Below are positions 1-6,112 of a DNA stretch of 7,275 bases, in pieces. Position 1 is the stretch's first letter; every line of letters begins with the position of its first letter. The position numbers and the translations under genes are program-made. Where the stretch lies: positions 1 through 7,275 of the forward strand of contig JAERRQ010000131.1 of NCBI GenBank assembly GCA_016735355.1. Reading direction: 5' to 3'. This DNA is from Desulfobacterales bacterium (lineage in GTDB: Bacteria > Desulfobacterota > Desulfobacteria > Desulfobacterales > BuS5). The notes beneath the pieces are model-generated. The model was not told where the DNA came from. It was given only the letters and a program-made list of their open reading frames with translations, and searched no databases.

Positions 1-198
1 GCTGATAAAAGAGACTATACCGGCCAGACCGCAGAAAAGCCTGTTAACATGACAGGGGAATAGAATAATCGCTGAATTCTTATTCCTGTTTTTGGTGCTG
101 CCGGGACTTATGCCGAAATATAAATCAGCCTTAAAATAAGGTTGCAAAAATTCATAAACAGAGTAAACAAACCTGACGATCATATTAAAAAATTTCAT
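1..198 (-). CDS. Unrecognised protein, N-terminal 66 codons, cut by left edge
   Basis: An open frame starts at ATG 198-196 and stays open for 66 codons to the window edge. An AAGG ribosome-binding motif lies 8 bases upstream of the ATG, and the start is only 10 bases after the stop of the penicillin-binding protein gene, so it looks like the next gene of the same operon. The visible protein begins MKFFNMIVRFVYSVYEFLQP, an aromatic-rich and probably amphipathic segment. A polar stretch around residues 31-41 (GSTKNRNKN and neighbours) follows, then a hydrophobic stretch from about residue 43 to the edge containing FPCHVNRLFCG. That stretch could be a membrane segment or buried core strands. I do not recognise the family and assign no function. 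Spacing, ribosome-binding site and intact frame make it likely to be a real gene. Confidence 0.6.
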   Translation of the reverse strand, partial: MKFFNMIVRFVYSVYEFLQPYFKADLYFGISPGSTKNRNKNSAIILFPCHVNRLFCGLAGIVSFIS

Positions 199-208
199 TA
201 TGCGTACC

Positions 209-1627
209 TTAACTCTTTCCCACTGATTTTTCCTGCTTCTGCCTGTTTTTTGCAAAATAATCGCGGAAAAACTCTTTCATAATTAAACGGGCATACTGAC
301 TTGCCCTTGTTCCTATATATTTTTCATGCGCCACAACTACAGATATTGCTATTTTTTCGGGACCGTTTTTTTCCTCGGCAAAACCTATGAACCAGTCGTA
401 CCTGGCATCATGGGTTTTATTATCAATGGTGCCGGTCTTCCCTCCGATATTCAGTTTCGATAGCACCCTATCTCTTTTGTATCCTCTGAAACTCTTTCGG
501 CAAGTCCCGGACCGGATGGTCGTCTCCATCAGATTACTTATCGTTCTTGAAGTTGCCGGCGCAATAGAGCGCCTTACCAAAGTAACATGACTCCTGTAAA
601 GAATATGGTCATTTTCATCGCCTATCCTGTCTACTATTGTAGGCTCCACCAGTTCACCATTATTGATGATCACGGATGCTATCAGGGCGCCGTGGATTGG
701 AGATATCCTGGTATCCCTGTTAAAACCGCATGCGATTTCCGCCCAATTATATGAATCATCGGATACATGCATCAGGCTTTTCGCAATATTGATCTCAAAA
801 CCGATTCGGCGGTTAAAGCCGAAAGCATCCGCATACTGTTCCAAAGCATGCTTTCCCAGGTAAATGACTCCCAGCTTGCCGAAAACAGGATTAACAGACT
901 GCGCAAATGAATTCTTTAAAGTTACACGATTAGTATATTTGTTTGTACGCTGTTTAAGCTGTGATTTGTATAAAGTATGCTTTTTTCCGTTATATTTGAA
1001 TCCGGATTGCGCTGAAAAACCGCACTTTTCAATCGCCGCTGCAGCAGTTACTATTTTAAAGATACTTGCTGCCGGGAACCTGTTGTCCAGACAAGGGTTA
1101 GCGAATGGATCGTTTTTATCATAACCGGCCATGGTTAAAATTCTGCCTGTTAAAGGATCCATTGTTACAATACCGATGTAACGGGAAGTGGATCTTTGCA
1201 TTTTTTTCAGGATAAATTGCTGCAAGGCAATATCAATCGAGGTATCTACTCTTAGCTCAACTCCGTCTGAAATAACTTTTATGCTTTTATCTTGTATATT
1301 AACAAGCTCCCGGCCGCTGAGCAGGCTCTGAATTTCTTCTTTGTGCAAAATCTTCCTGGTATCATTGCGGCTGCTTTCACCGTTTACAGCTTTCACGGCA
1401 GGCTTTGAGACATCATTATGATGTGCCTCAGCAGGATCGCGATCCGAGCCTGCGAACCCGGAGATGATTCCGTACACCAGAAGAAATACAAAAAAAGATG
1501 CTGTGATCAATTTTATGGCGATCCTGAAAGCCCTATCTCTCCTGGCAGCCCTTTTAAGATTATCCTGGTAATCCCTCCAGCCCGGCATTGGGGTCGCGGG
1601 GATTCTCTGTTTTATATTTTTTTTCAC
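209..1627 (-). CDS. Monofunctional penicillin-binding protein (D,D-transpeptidase), short form
   Basis: This is a 472-residue serine transpeptidase that should cross-link peptidoglycan on the periplasmic side of the inner membrane. A basic cytoplasmic N-terminus (residues 1-35) is followed by one membrane segment at about 36-58 and a polar linker to about 110. The catalytic domain then begins with a VDTSIDIALQQ segment typical of class B PBPs. All three active-site motifs are present: SIFK (nucleophile Ser188, Lys191), SVN (244-246) and KTGT (397-400). Class B PBPs usually have about 550-650 residues with a large non-catalytic domain between the membrane anchor and the transpeptidase; here only some 70 linker residues fill that space. 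The start is GTG at 1627-1625, one base after the metG stop, with no clear Shine-Dalgarno site, which suggests translational coupling. The in-frame ATG at residue 14 is an alternative that keeps the membrane anchor. The specific role (elongation, division, sporulation-like or accessory) cannot be told from sequence. Confidence 0.9.
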   Translation of the reverse strand: MKKNIKQRIPATPMPGWRDYQDNLKRAARRDRAFRIAIKLITASFFVFLLVYGIISGFAGSDRDPAEAHHNDVSKPAVKAVNGESSRNDTRKILHKEEIQSLLSGRELVNIQDKSIKVISDGVELRVDTSIDIALQQFILKKMQRSTSRYIGIVTMDPLTGRILTMAGYDKNDPFANPCLDNRFPAASIFKIVTAAAAIEKCGFSAQSGFKYNGKKHTLYKSQLKQRTNKYTNRVTLKNSFAQSVNPVFGKLGVIYLGKHALEQYADAFGFNRRIGFEINIAKSLMHVSDDSYNWAEIACGFNRDTRISPIHGALIASVIINNGELVEPTIVDRIGDENDHILYRSHVTLVRRSIAPATSRTISNLMETTIRSGTCRKSFRGYKRDRVLSKLNIGGKTGTIDNKTHDARYDWFIGFAEEKNGPEKIAISVVVAHEKYIGTRASQYARLIMKEFFRDYFAKNRQKQEKSVGKS

Positions 1628-1628
1628 T

Positions 1629-3188
1629 CTATTTTTTTATATCGATTCTTGGAAACAGCCGGACTGATTTTAAAAGTTTTGTTCCCGGCTTAAGCAGGCC
1701 CCAGACATTTAGTAAAGAGAGATGGTAAAACCTGTTATCAGATTCCGAATCAGGTTCAATGCCAAGATGCCGCTGCATTTTTTCCGCTGTCCCGGGCATA
1801 ACAGGATATATGAGGCCTGATATTATTCTAAGGCCTTCCAGCAGGTTATAAATAACAACTTTCAGCTCATTTCTTTGAGATTTTTTCTTGGCCAGTTCCC
1901 AGGGAGAGGCGGCATCGATATATCTATTCATCCGGCTGATAAATTCCCATACATTTGCCAGGGCTTTATGAAAGGCAAAGTCCTCCATCGCGCTTTCAAA
2001 CTTTTCGGCTGCTTCCCGTGCGGAATTTTTCAAATCCTGGTGAAATTTCTCATCTATTTCAGGATCAGGTTCAGGAATTATTCCGTCAAAATACTTATGC
2101 GCCATGGATATAACCCTTGAAAACAGGTTCCCGAGATCGTTGGCAAGATCGGCATTAATCCGTTGAACCAAAGCCTCTTCTGAAAAATTTGAGTCAAGTC
2201 CAAAGGCCATATCCCGCATTAAAAAAAACCTGAAAGAATCAAGCCCGTATTTTTCTTTTATCTGGAGAGGCTCAACAACATTTCCGACGCTCTTGGACAT
2301 TTTGTTCTTGTCAATATTCCAGTATCCGTGCACATTAAGATGCTTGTATATCTCAATTCCGGCCGCCTTGAGCATAATCGGCCAGTAAATACCATGTGGT
2401 TTTAATATATCTTTTGCAACCACATGCTGCGCAACAGGCCAAAATTTTTTAAAAAGATCTCCATCAGGATACCCCAAAGCAGAGATGTAGTTCAAGAGGG
2501 CATCAAACCAAACATATGTAACGTAGTTATTATCAAAGGGCAGCCGGATACCCCATTGCAACCGTGTTGTAGGTCGGGATATGCACAGATCTTCAAGGGG
2601 TTCTTTTAAAAACGCAAGCACTTCATTGCTGTATCGTTGCGGACGTATAAAATCCGGGTTGCTCTTTATGTAATCTATGAGCCAATCCTGGTACCTGCTC
2701 ATCCTGAAAAAATAGTTCGATTCCTTTATAAGTTCGGGTTCTGTATGGTGATCGGGACATTTGCCGTCCACAAGTTCACGCTCGGTATAAAATTGTTCAC
2801 ATCCAAAACAGTATAACCCCTCATATTCATGAAAATAAATATCTCCGGCATCATAAATTTTTTGCAGAATTTGCTCAACCAGAGCAATATGAGATTTATC
2901 AGTTGTTCTGATAAAATAATCATAATCGATATTAAGCTCCGGCCAGAGATCCCTGAAAAGGCCGCTGATACTGTCCACATAAGTGCGAACGCTTAAGTTT
3001 TCTTTTCTTGCAGCACGTTCTATCTTGTCTCCATGCTCATCGGTGCCGGTAAGAAAAAATGTCTCCTTCCCGCACATTGAGTTAAAGCGGCATGCTGTAT
3101 CCACTGCAATTGTTGTATAGGCATGGCCCAGATGTGGTCGTGCATTCACATAATAGATAGGCGTTGTTATATAAAACTGTCCGGTCAT
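1629..3188 (-). CDS. metG: Methionyl-tRNA synthetase
   Basis: This class I aminoacyl-tRNA synthetase charges methionine onto initiator and elongator tRNA(Met) in the cytoplasm. Visible signatures are the HIGH-type motif HLGH (residues 19-22) in the Rossmann fold, GTDEHG (48-53), a metal-binding knuckle in the connective insert with C127, C130, C144 and H147, the conserved VTYVWFDALLNY segment (223-234), the AKDILKPHGIYWP region (258-270), and the KMSKS loop (296-300) followed by VGN. The C-terminal half, from about 310, is the alpha-helical anticodon-binding domain. At 519 residues it is the short form: it lacks the C-terminal EMAP/Trbp111-like tRNA-binding domain that extends E. coli-type enzymes to about 677 residues. 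The ATG is preceded by a good AGGAG site. The gene ends in TAG one base before the PBP GTG start. The fold and catalytic motifs are intact, so I take it as the functional enzyme. Confidence 0.97.
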   Translation of the reverse strand: MTGQFYITTPIYYVNARPHLGHAYTTIAVDTACRFNSMCGKETFFLTGTDEHGDKIERAARKENLSVRTYVDSISGLFRDLWPELNIDYDYFIRTTDKSHIALVEQILQKIYDAGDIYFHEYEGLYCFGCEQFYTERELVDGKCPDHHTEPELIKESNYFFRMSRYQDWLIDYIKSNPDFIRPQRYSNEVLAFLKEPLEDLCISRPTTRLQWGIRLPFDNNYVTYVWFDALLNYISALGYPDGDLFKKFWPVAQHVVAKDILKPHGIYWPIMLKAAGIEIYKHLNVHGYWNIDKNKMSKSVGNVVEPLQIKEKYGLDSFRFFLMRDMAFGLDSNFSEEALVQRINADLANDLGNLFSRVISMAHKYFDGIIPEPDPEIDEKFHQDLKNSAREAAEKFESAMEDFAFHKALANVWEFISRMNRYIDAASPWELAKKKSQRNELKVVIYNLLEGLRIISGLIYPVMPGTAEKMQRHLGIEPDSESDNRFYHLSLLNVWGLLKPGTKLLKSVRLFPRIDIKK

Positions 3189-3200
3189 TACTTCTCCTGC
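3189..3200 (-). promoter_or_regulatory. Strong ribosome binding site of metG
   Basis: On the minus strand GCAGGAGAAGTA directly precedes the metG ATG. The AGGAG core is 5 bases from the start codon, a good Shine-Dalgarno match that fixes the start. It lies only about 10 bases after the stem-loop and T tract, so the hairpin sits at the edge of the ribosome-binding region. Confidence 0.8.
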
Positions 3201-3203
3201 TAT

Positions 3204-3224
3204 AAAAAAAAAGCGCTTCGCTTT
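3204..3224 (-). terminator. Terminator-like hairpin with T tract just upstream of metG
   Basis: Read on the minus strand, AAAGCG (3224-3219), loop AAG, and CGCTTT (3215-3210) form a perfect 6-bp stem, followed by six further T residues (3209-3204). This is the layout of an intrinsic terminator. The stem is short and only half G-C, so termination is probably weak or partial. It sits between the ricT stop and the metG ribosome binding site, where it could lower read-through, act as an attenuator, or simply be part of an intergenic repeat. I see no competing antiterminator stem. Confidence 0.45.
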
Positions 3225-3230
3225 AGGAAC

Positions 3231-3250
3231 GTGGACGAAATAACTTCCAC
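3231..3250. repeat. Inverted repeat GTGGA-N10-TCCAC in the ricT-metG spacer
   Basis: GTGGA (3231-3235) and TCCAC (3246-3250) are perfect complements separated by 10 bases. An overlapping alternative pairing is GGAA (3226-3229) with TTCC (3245-3248). It lies next to the terminator-like hairpin, so the whole 3226-3250 stretch could fold in the RNA. The stem is short and may be a chance match, but its position in a non-coding gap crowded with other repeats makes it worth noting. Confidence 0.35.
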
Positions 3251-3265
3251 AAGTAGGCGCACAGA

Positions 3266-3280
3266 GTTAGGTTAGGTTAG
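3266..3280. repeat. Three tandem GTTAG units
   Basis: The spacer downstream of the ricT stop contains three exact, adjacent copies of the pentamer GTTAG (CTAAC on the coding strand). It is a short tandem repeat in non-coding DNA, with no recognised function. Confidence 0.7.
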
Positions 3281-3287
3281 AGGGCAA

Positions 3288-4085
3288 CTATTCTCTTTTG
3301 ATATCCTTTAGTTCATATTCCACAATAGAATCCTTATCTATCCGCACAGTCAACCGGTCACAGATTACGTTATGTCGTATTACCTTACCTTTACCATCAG
3401 GGGTTATAACCATTTTACCTATGGCCGGGTATTTTTTTTTTAGCTGCCGGTAGGTATCATTCTCAAAAGTAAGACAGCACATCAGTCTTCCGCACTGTCC
3501 TGAAATTTTTGTAGGATTTAATGAAAGAGATTGCTCCTTTGCCATACGTATGGAAACAGGAGCAAATTTATCCATAAATGCCGAACAGCAAATTTCACGG
3601 CCGCACCTTCCCAACCCGCCGCACATCTTCGCCTGATTTCGTATTCCAACCTGGCGCATAGATATTCTTACATGAAACTTTTTGATCAGTACCTTGACCA
3701 GTTTTCGAAAATCGACCCGCCCTTCCGCAGTAAAAAAAAAGATAAGTTTAGTCTCATCAAAAGTCGTTTCTACGGAAAAAAGGCTCATTTTAAGCCCCAG
3801 GCTCTCTATGCAGCTTATGCAGTAATCAAAAGCCCGTTTTTCAAAATCAAGGTTTCTTTGCCTTTGTATAAAATCTTCCTCACCTGCAAGCCGGAACACC
3901 TTTTTTAAAGGCTTATCAAGCGAAGTTTCATCATAAACCACAGGATGAACGGCGACATATCCGAAACCGAGGCCTTGCTCTGTCTCGACAATTACATGAA
4001 CCCCATTATTCAAGACAAAAGCTCCGCTATCAAAGTTATAAACCTTTCCGGACGCTTTAAATTTAATTCCTACCATCTTGTTCAT
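3288..4085 (-). CDS. ricT: PSP1-domain protein, RicT/YaaT family
   Basis: A 265-residue cytoplasmic protein of the PSP1 C-terminal domain family, close in length to B. subtilis YaaT/RicT (about 275). The conserved core carries two cysteine-rich signatures, CGREICC (residues 161-167) and CGRLMCC (198-204), plus C155, just as expected for this family. In Bacillus, RicT works with RicA and RicF in an iron-sulfur complex that promotes RNase Y-dependent mRNA maturation; outside Firmicutes the role is much less clear, so function here is by analogy only. The ATG is chosen because GGAG lies 8 bases upstream; ATG at residue 4 is a weaker alternative. The holB-ricT adjacency matches the Firmicutes arrangement. 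The gene contains an A10 run (coding strand; 3441-3432) and a T9 run (3740-3732), both read as whole codons, so the frame appears intact. Confidence 0.92.
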   Translation of the reverse strand: MNKMVGIKFKASGKVYNFDSGAFVLNNGVHVIVETEQGLGFGYVAVHPVVYDETSLDKPLKKVFRLAGEEDFIQRQRNLDFEKRAFDYCISCIESLGLKMSLFSVETTFDETKLIFFFTAEGRVDFRKLVKVLIKKFHVRISMRQVGIRNQAKMCGGLGRCGREICCSAFMDKFAPVSIRMAKEQSLSLNPTKISGQCGRLMCCLTFENDTYRQLKKKYPAIGKMVITPDGKGKVIRHNVICDRLTVRIDKDSIVEYELKDIKRE

Positions 4086-4113
4086 ATGTTCAACTCCAAT
4101 GGCTCGAATACAT

Positions 4114-4133
4114 GCATAATGATTTCATTATGC
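4114..4133. repeat. Perfect 9+9 inverted repeat at the holB stop codon
   Basis: GCATAATGA (4114-4122) and TCATTATGC (4125-4133) are exact complements around a 2-base centre. In RNA this would fold as 8 bp closed by a 4-base loop. It spans the holB TAA stop and the start of the 42-base gap before ricT. No T tract follows on the transcribed strand, so it does not look like an intrinsic terminator. It could be an RNA processing or stability element or a protein-binding palindrome. Confidence 0.6.
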
Positions 4134-5195
4134 CCCGGCAAGCCTAAGCATCAATACATCAATGGTCGTTCTTAAATTGGCATTGGCCTGGATATTTTTT
4201 TGGGCCTTATGAATGGCGTTAACCTTTGAAGTTATTGATTTGATAGAAACTTTTTCAGATACAGATTTAATGTTCTTTATCATATCGATATTAACAACCT
4301 TGTCAGGAGAGTATTTATATACCGCAATATCTCTAAGCCAGGTTTTAATAATTTCCAAAGATTCAAATAGGAGCTCCTTGTTCCTGGATAATTTATCTGA
4401 TAACGCAAAAATCAGTCCATATGGCTCTACAACATTATATAAAGCCTCACCAGTAAAACAATTCGTTGCAATGACTTTAAGAAGCCACTTCCGATGATTT
4501 ACCCTGTTTATCTTTTTATTCGCTCCAATTTTAAGCGCTTTTGCAAAACTGCCATTAGCCAATGATGCAATAACCTTAGAATTTTCCGGATCCAGCAAAA
4601 GCTTTGCAACAAGCATTTCTGTAATACTTGTTAAAGGAATCGGTTTAAATCTGATATGCCGGCACCTTGATACAATGGTAGGTATAAGGTCGGATATCTG
4701 GTTGGCGGTAAGTATAAAAATTGTTCTTTCCGGCGGCTCCTCCAGTGACTTGAGCAAGGCATTGCCTGCTTCCTGTGTCATGCGCTGCGCATCTGATATA
4801 ATAACCACACGCATTTTTGCCTCGTATGGTTTCATGACAATGATATCGCAAAGGTTCCGAATCTGTTCAATCCTGATAAAAGCACCAACCGGTTTTATCA
4901 AAATTATATCCGGATGATTTGCTGACTCAATCTTCCTGCAGGATCTGCAATTGCCGCAAGGATTAATTAAATAATCATCGGTTAATTCTGAAAAATCGAA
5001 TAGGCCCTGATCCTCTGTTATATAGCGTTTTTCCAAACAATTACACAACATGGCAAAAGCTGTGGCACAGGTTCTTTTCCCCACGCCATCAATTCCGGTA
5101 AATAGCAACGCATGGGGCACAGCTCCGTTTTGAAACAGAGAGGTCAAAATTCTAATAGGCTGATTCTGATCCGATATCGACTCAAATCCAGGCAC
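4128..5195 (-). CDS. holB: DNA polymerase III subunit delta'
   Basis: The delta' subunit of the clamp loader, a RecA-like AAA+ protein that helps load the beta sliding clamp onto DNA during replication. The protein has 355 residues, slightly longer than E. coli HolB (334). Visible features are the N-terminal HALLFTGIDGVGKRT with a P-loop (GIDGVGKRT, residues 34-42), a zinc-binding module with C53 and CGNCRSC (C80, C83, C86), the conserved AGNALLKSLEEPP (143-155), and the sensor/arginine-finger motif SRC (176-178). The C-terminal part, from about 190, is the helical lid and collar region and is poorly conserved as usual. The start is GTG at 5195-5193, 3 bases after the upstream stop, with an AGGGTGG element about 11 bases upstream. 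E. coli delta' has lost a good P-loop, whereas this one retains it, as many bacteria do. DnaX (gamma/tau) is the nearest alternative, but the length and lack of a DnaX C-terminus favour HolB. Confidence 0.93.
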   Translation of the reverse strand: MPGFESISDQNQPIRILTSLFQNGAVPHALLFTGIDGVGKRTCATAFAMLCNCLEKRYITEDQGLFDFSELTDDYLINPCGNCRSCRKIESANHPDIILIKPVGAFIRIEQIRNLCDIIVMKPYEAKMRVVIISDAQRMTQEAGNALLKSLEEPPERTIFILTANQISDLIPTIVSRCRHIRFKPIPLTSITEMLVAKLLLDPENSKVIASLANGSFAKALKIGANKKINRVNHRKWLLKVIATNCFTGEALYNVVEPYGLIFALSDKLSRNKELLFESLEIIKTWLRDIAVYKYSPDKVVNIDMIKNIKSVSEKVSIKSITSKVNAIHKAQKNIQANANLRTTIDVLMLRLAGA

Positions 5196-5198
5196 AAA

Positions 5199-5474
5199 TT
5201 AATTGTCCACCCTTTCTTTAAGTTCTTTGCCAGCCTTGAAAAAAGGAAGCTTTTTAGGTTTTATCGTAACCTTGTTACCTGTCTTGGGGTTCCTGCCTGT
5301 ATAGGTTTTGTATTTTTTAACAAAAAAACTGCATAAACCGCGTATCTCTGCACGATCCTCATTTACCATGGCATCGGCCACTGAATCGAAAAAGATCTGA
5401 ATAATACTGGATGCTTCCGCTTTAGAAATATTCGCTTCTGTTTTTAATGCGGTTATAAGCTCCAATTTGTTCAT
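5199..5474 (-). CDS. IHF-beta/HU-family DNA-bending protein
   Basis: A 91-residue nucleoid protein that should bind and bend DNA as a dimer. The N-terminal helical region (residues 1-40) resembles the HU/IHF start (MNKLELITAL). The EIRGLCSF segment (43-50), RNPKTG of the beta-ribbon arm (61-66, with Pro63 as the expected intercalating residue) and PFFKAGKELKERV (77-89) match IHF-beta more closely than typical HU. Cys48 sits where the family usually has Gly (EIRGFGSF). Whether it acts as an IHF heterodimer subunit or as a homodimer cannot be judged without the rest of the genome, so no symbol is given. The ATG has a very strong GGAGGAGGG ribosome binding site immediately upstream. It is the first gene after a probable promoter and is followed after 3 bases by holB. 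Confidence 0.92.
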   Translation of the reverse strand: MNKLELITALKTEANISKAEASSIIQIFFDSVADAMVNEDRAEIRGLCSFFVKKYKTYTGRNPKTGNKVTIKPKKLPFFKAGKELKERVDN

Positions 5475-5485
5475 CTACCCTCCTC
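5475..5485 (-). promoter_or_regulatory. Very strong ribosome binding site of the IHF-like gene
   Basis: GGAGGAGGG followed by TA and G precedes the ATG on the minus strand. The first GGAGG is 7 bases from the start codon, close to a perfect anti-16S match, and fits an abundant DNA-binding protein. Confidence 0.8.
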
Positions 5486-5526
5486 CATGTAAAAATTCGT
5501 ATAATAATTCAAATATTGTTATATAA

Positions 5527-5543
5527 GTTTAATTTTATTAAAC
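5527..5543. repeat. Perfect 7+7 inverted repeat overlapping the putative -10 region
   Basis: GTTTAAT (5527-5533) and ATTAAAC (5537-5543) are exact complements separated by TTT. The element coincides with the predicted -10 region of the promoter for the IHF-like gene, so it could be an operator. It is fully A+T rich except at its ends, so chance in an AT-rich spacer is a real alternative. Confidence 0.45.
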
Positions 5544-5563
5544 ATAAGCTTCTGCTAAGTCAA
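5535..5563 (-). promoter_or_regulatory. Putative sigma-70-type promoter for the ihf-like/holB/ricT/metG unit
   Basis: On the minus strand TTGACT (5563-5558) matches the -35 consensus at five of six positions. Two -10 readings are possible: TTTAAT (5542-5537; five of six matches, 15-base spacer) or TAATAA (5540-5535; three of six, 17-base spacer). It lies in the only AT-rich gap longer than 100 bases within the window, 60-90 bases upstream of the IHF-like ATG. The call rests on motif and position alone. Confidence 0.45.
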
Positions 5564-5582
5564 GCTAATACCATAAAAATTC

Positions 5583-6107
5583 TCATAATATTTCAGGAAG
5601 CCTCTCAATATCTTTTTGATTAATATCTACGCTTGCAGATTGTCCAAGAGTAGCAATATTAACCACAACCCTTCCCTGACCCTTGTAGCGAACAAAGATA
5701 CCTGTTAACCCGGCAAAGGGTCCATACACAACCATCACCTTCTCGCCCTTTCTGATAATGTTGCCTGTAACAACTGTGGCATCGCAATTTACCATAATTT
5801 TAAGCGACTCAATAGTTTCATCGGGCACAGGAACAGGACCTTTTCTGTTACCCAGCAGGCGAACCGCTCCGATTGTTTTTAAAATCTCAAGATGTTCAAC
5901 AGGTCTAAGATCTGTCCTCACAAAAAGATATCCGGGGAAAAGCGGAACATTGATCATGGCGTTTCTGTCGCGCCGTTTGCTTTTTACCTTTATTTTAGGG
6001 ATAAAAGATTCAACTGATTTTTTGCTAAGTCTATCATAAACAACATTTTCAAACCTGCTCCTTGTATGCAGGGAATACCACGAATAAACAAGGCTGTTTT
6101 TCTTCAT
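5583..6107 (-). CDS. NusG/RfaH-superfamily (UpxY-like) transcription antiterminator
   Basis: A 174-residue specialised NusG paralogue that should bind elongating RNA polymerase in the cytoplasm and modify termination of particular operons. The NGN domain spans about residues 8-110: WYSLHTRSRFE (10-20) at the start and PLFPGYLFVR (55-64), the hallmark segment of the polymerase-contacting surface. A KOW domain occupies about 118-170, with KGEKVMVVYGPFAGLTG (120-136). Housekeeping NusG proteins normally sit beside secE and the L11/L1 ribosomal genes; this copy sits 5 bases downstream of lptD, and its diverged N-domain (residues 28-50, rich in Lys and Arg) resembles the RfaH/UpxY type often linked to polysaccharide loci. 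Its targets are not shown; cell-surface genes would be a natural guess. The ATG follows AGAGG closely (2 bases), with the site overlapping the lptD stop, which suggests translational coupling. Confidence 0.88.
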   Translation of the reverse strand: MKKNSLVYSWYSLHTRSRFENVVYDRLSKKSVESFIPKIKVKSKRRDRNAMINVPLFPGYLFVRTDLRPVEHLEILKTIGAVRLLGNRKGPVPVPDETIESLKIMVNCDATVVTGNIIRKGEKVMVVYGPFAGLTGIFVRYKGQGRVVVNIATLGQSASVDINQKDIERLPEIL

Positions 6108-6112
6108 ATCCT

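Noticed and set aside
387..1124. Plus-strand open frames inside the PBP gene
   Set aside because: They lie entirely opposite a gene with complete catalytic motifs, have no ribosome binding sites or family features, and are shadow frames.
2726..2980. An 84-codon minus-strand frame within metG in another phase
   Set aside because: It overlaps the metal-binding insert of metG, has low-quality composition and no ribosome binding site, so it is a shadow.
3189..3287. T-box or other known riboswitch ahead of metG
   Set aside because: The gap is too short for a T-box, has no visible T-box sequence and no specifier-loop layout, and no SAM-riboswitch-like core is apparent.
3531..3908. A 125-codon plus-strand frame opposite ricT
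   Set aside because: It is antisense to the conserved cysteine-rich core of ricT and has no recognisable protein features.
4090..4128. A 12-codon frame (ATG overlapping the holB TAA, ending in TGA 4 bases before the ricT ATG)
   Set aside because: It is tiny, lies inside the palindrome, encodes nothing recognisable and shows no run of regulatory codons. It could couple translation but there is no support beyond position.
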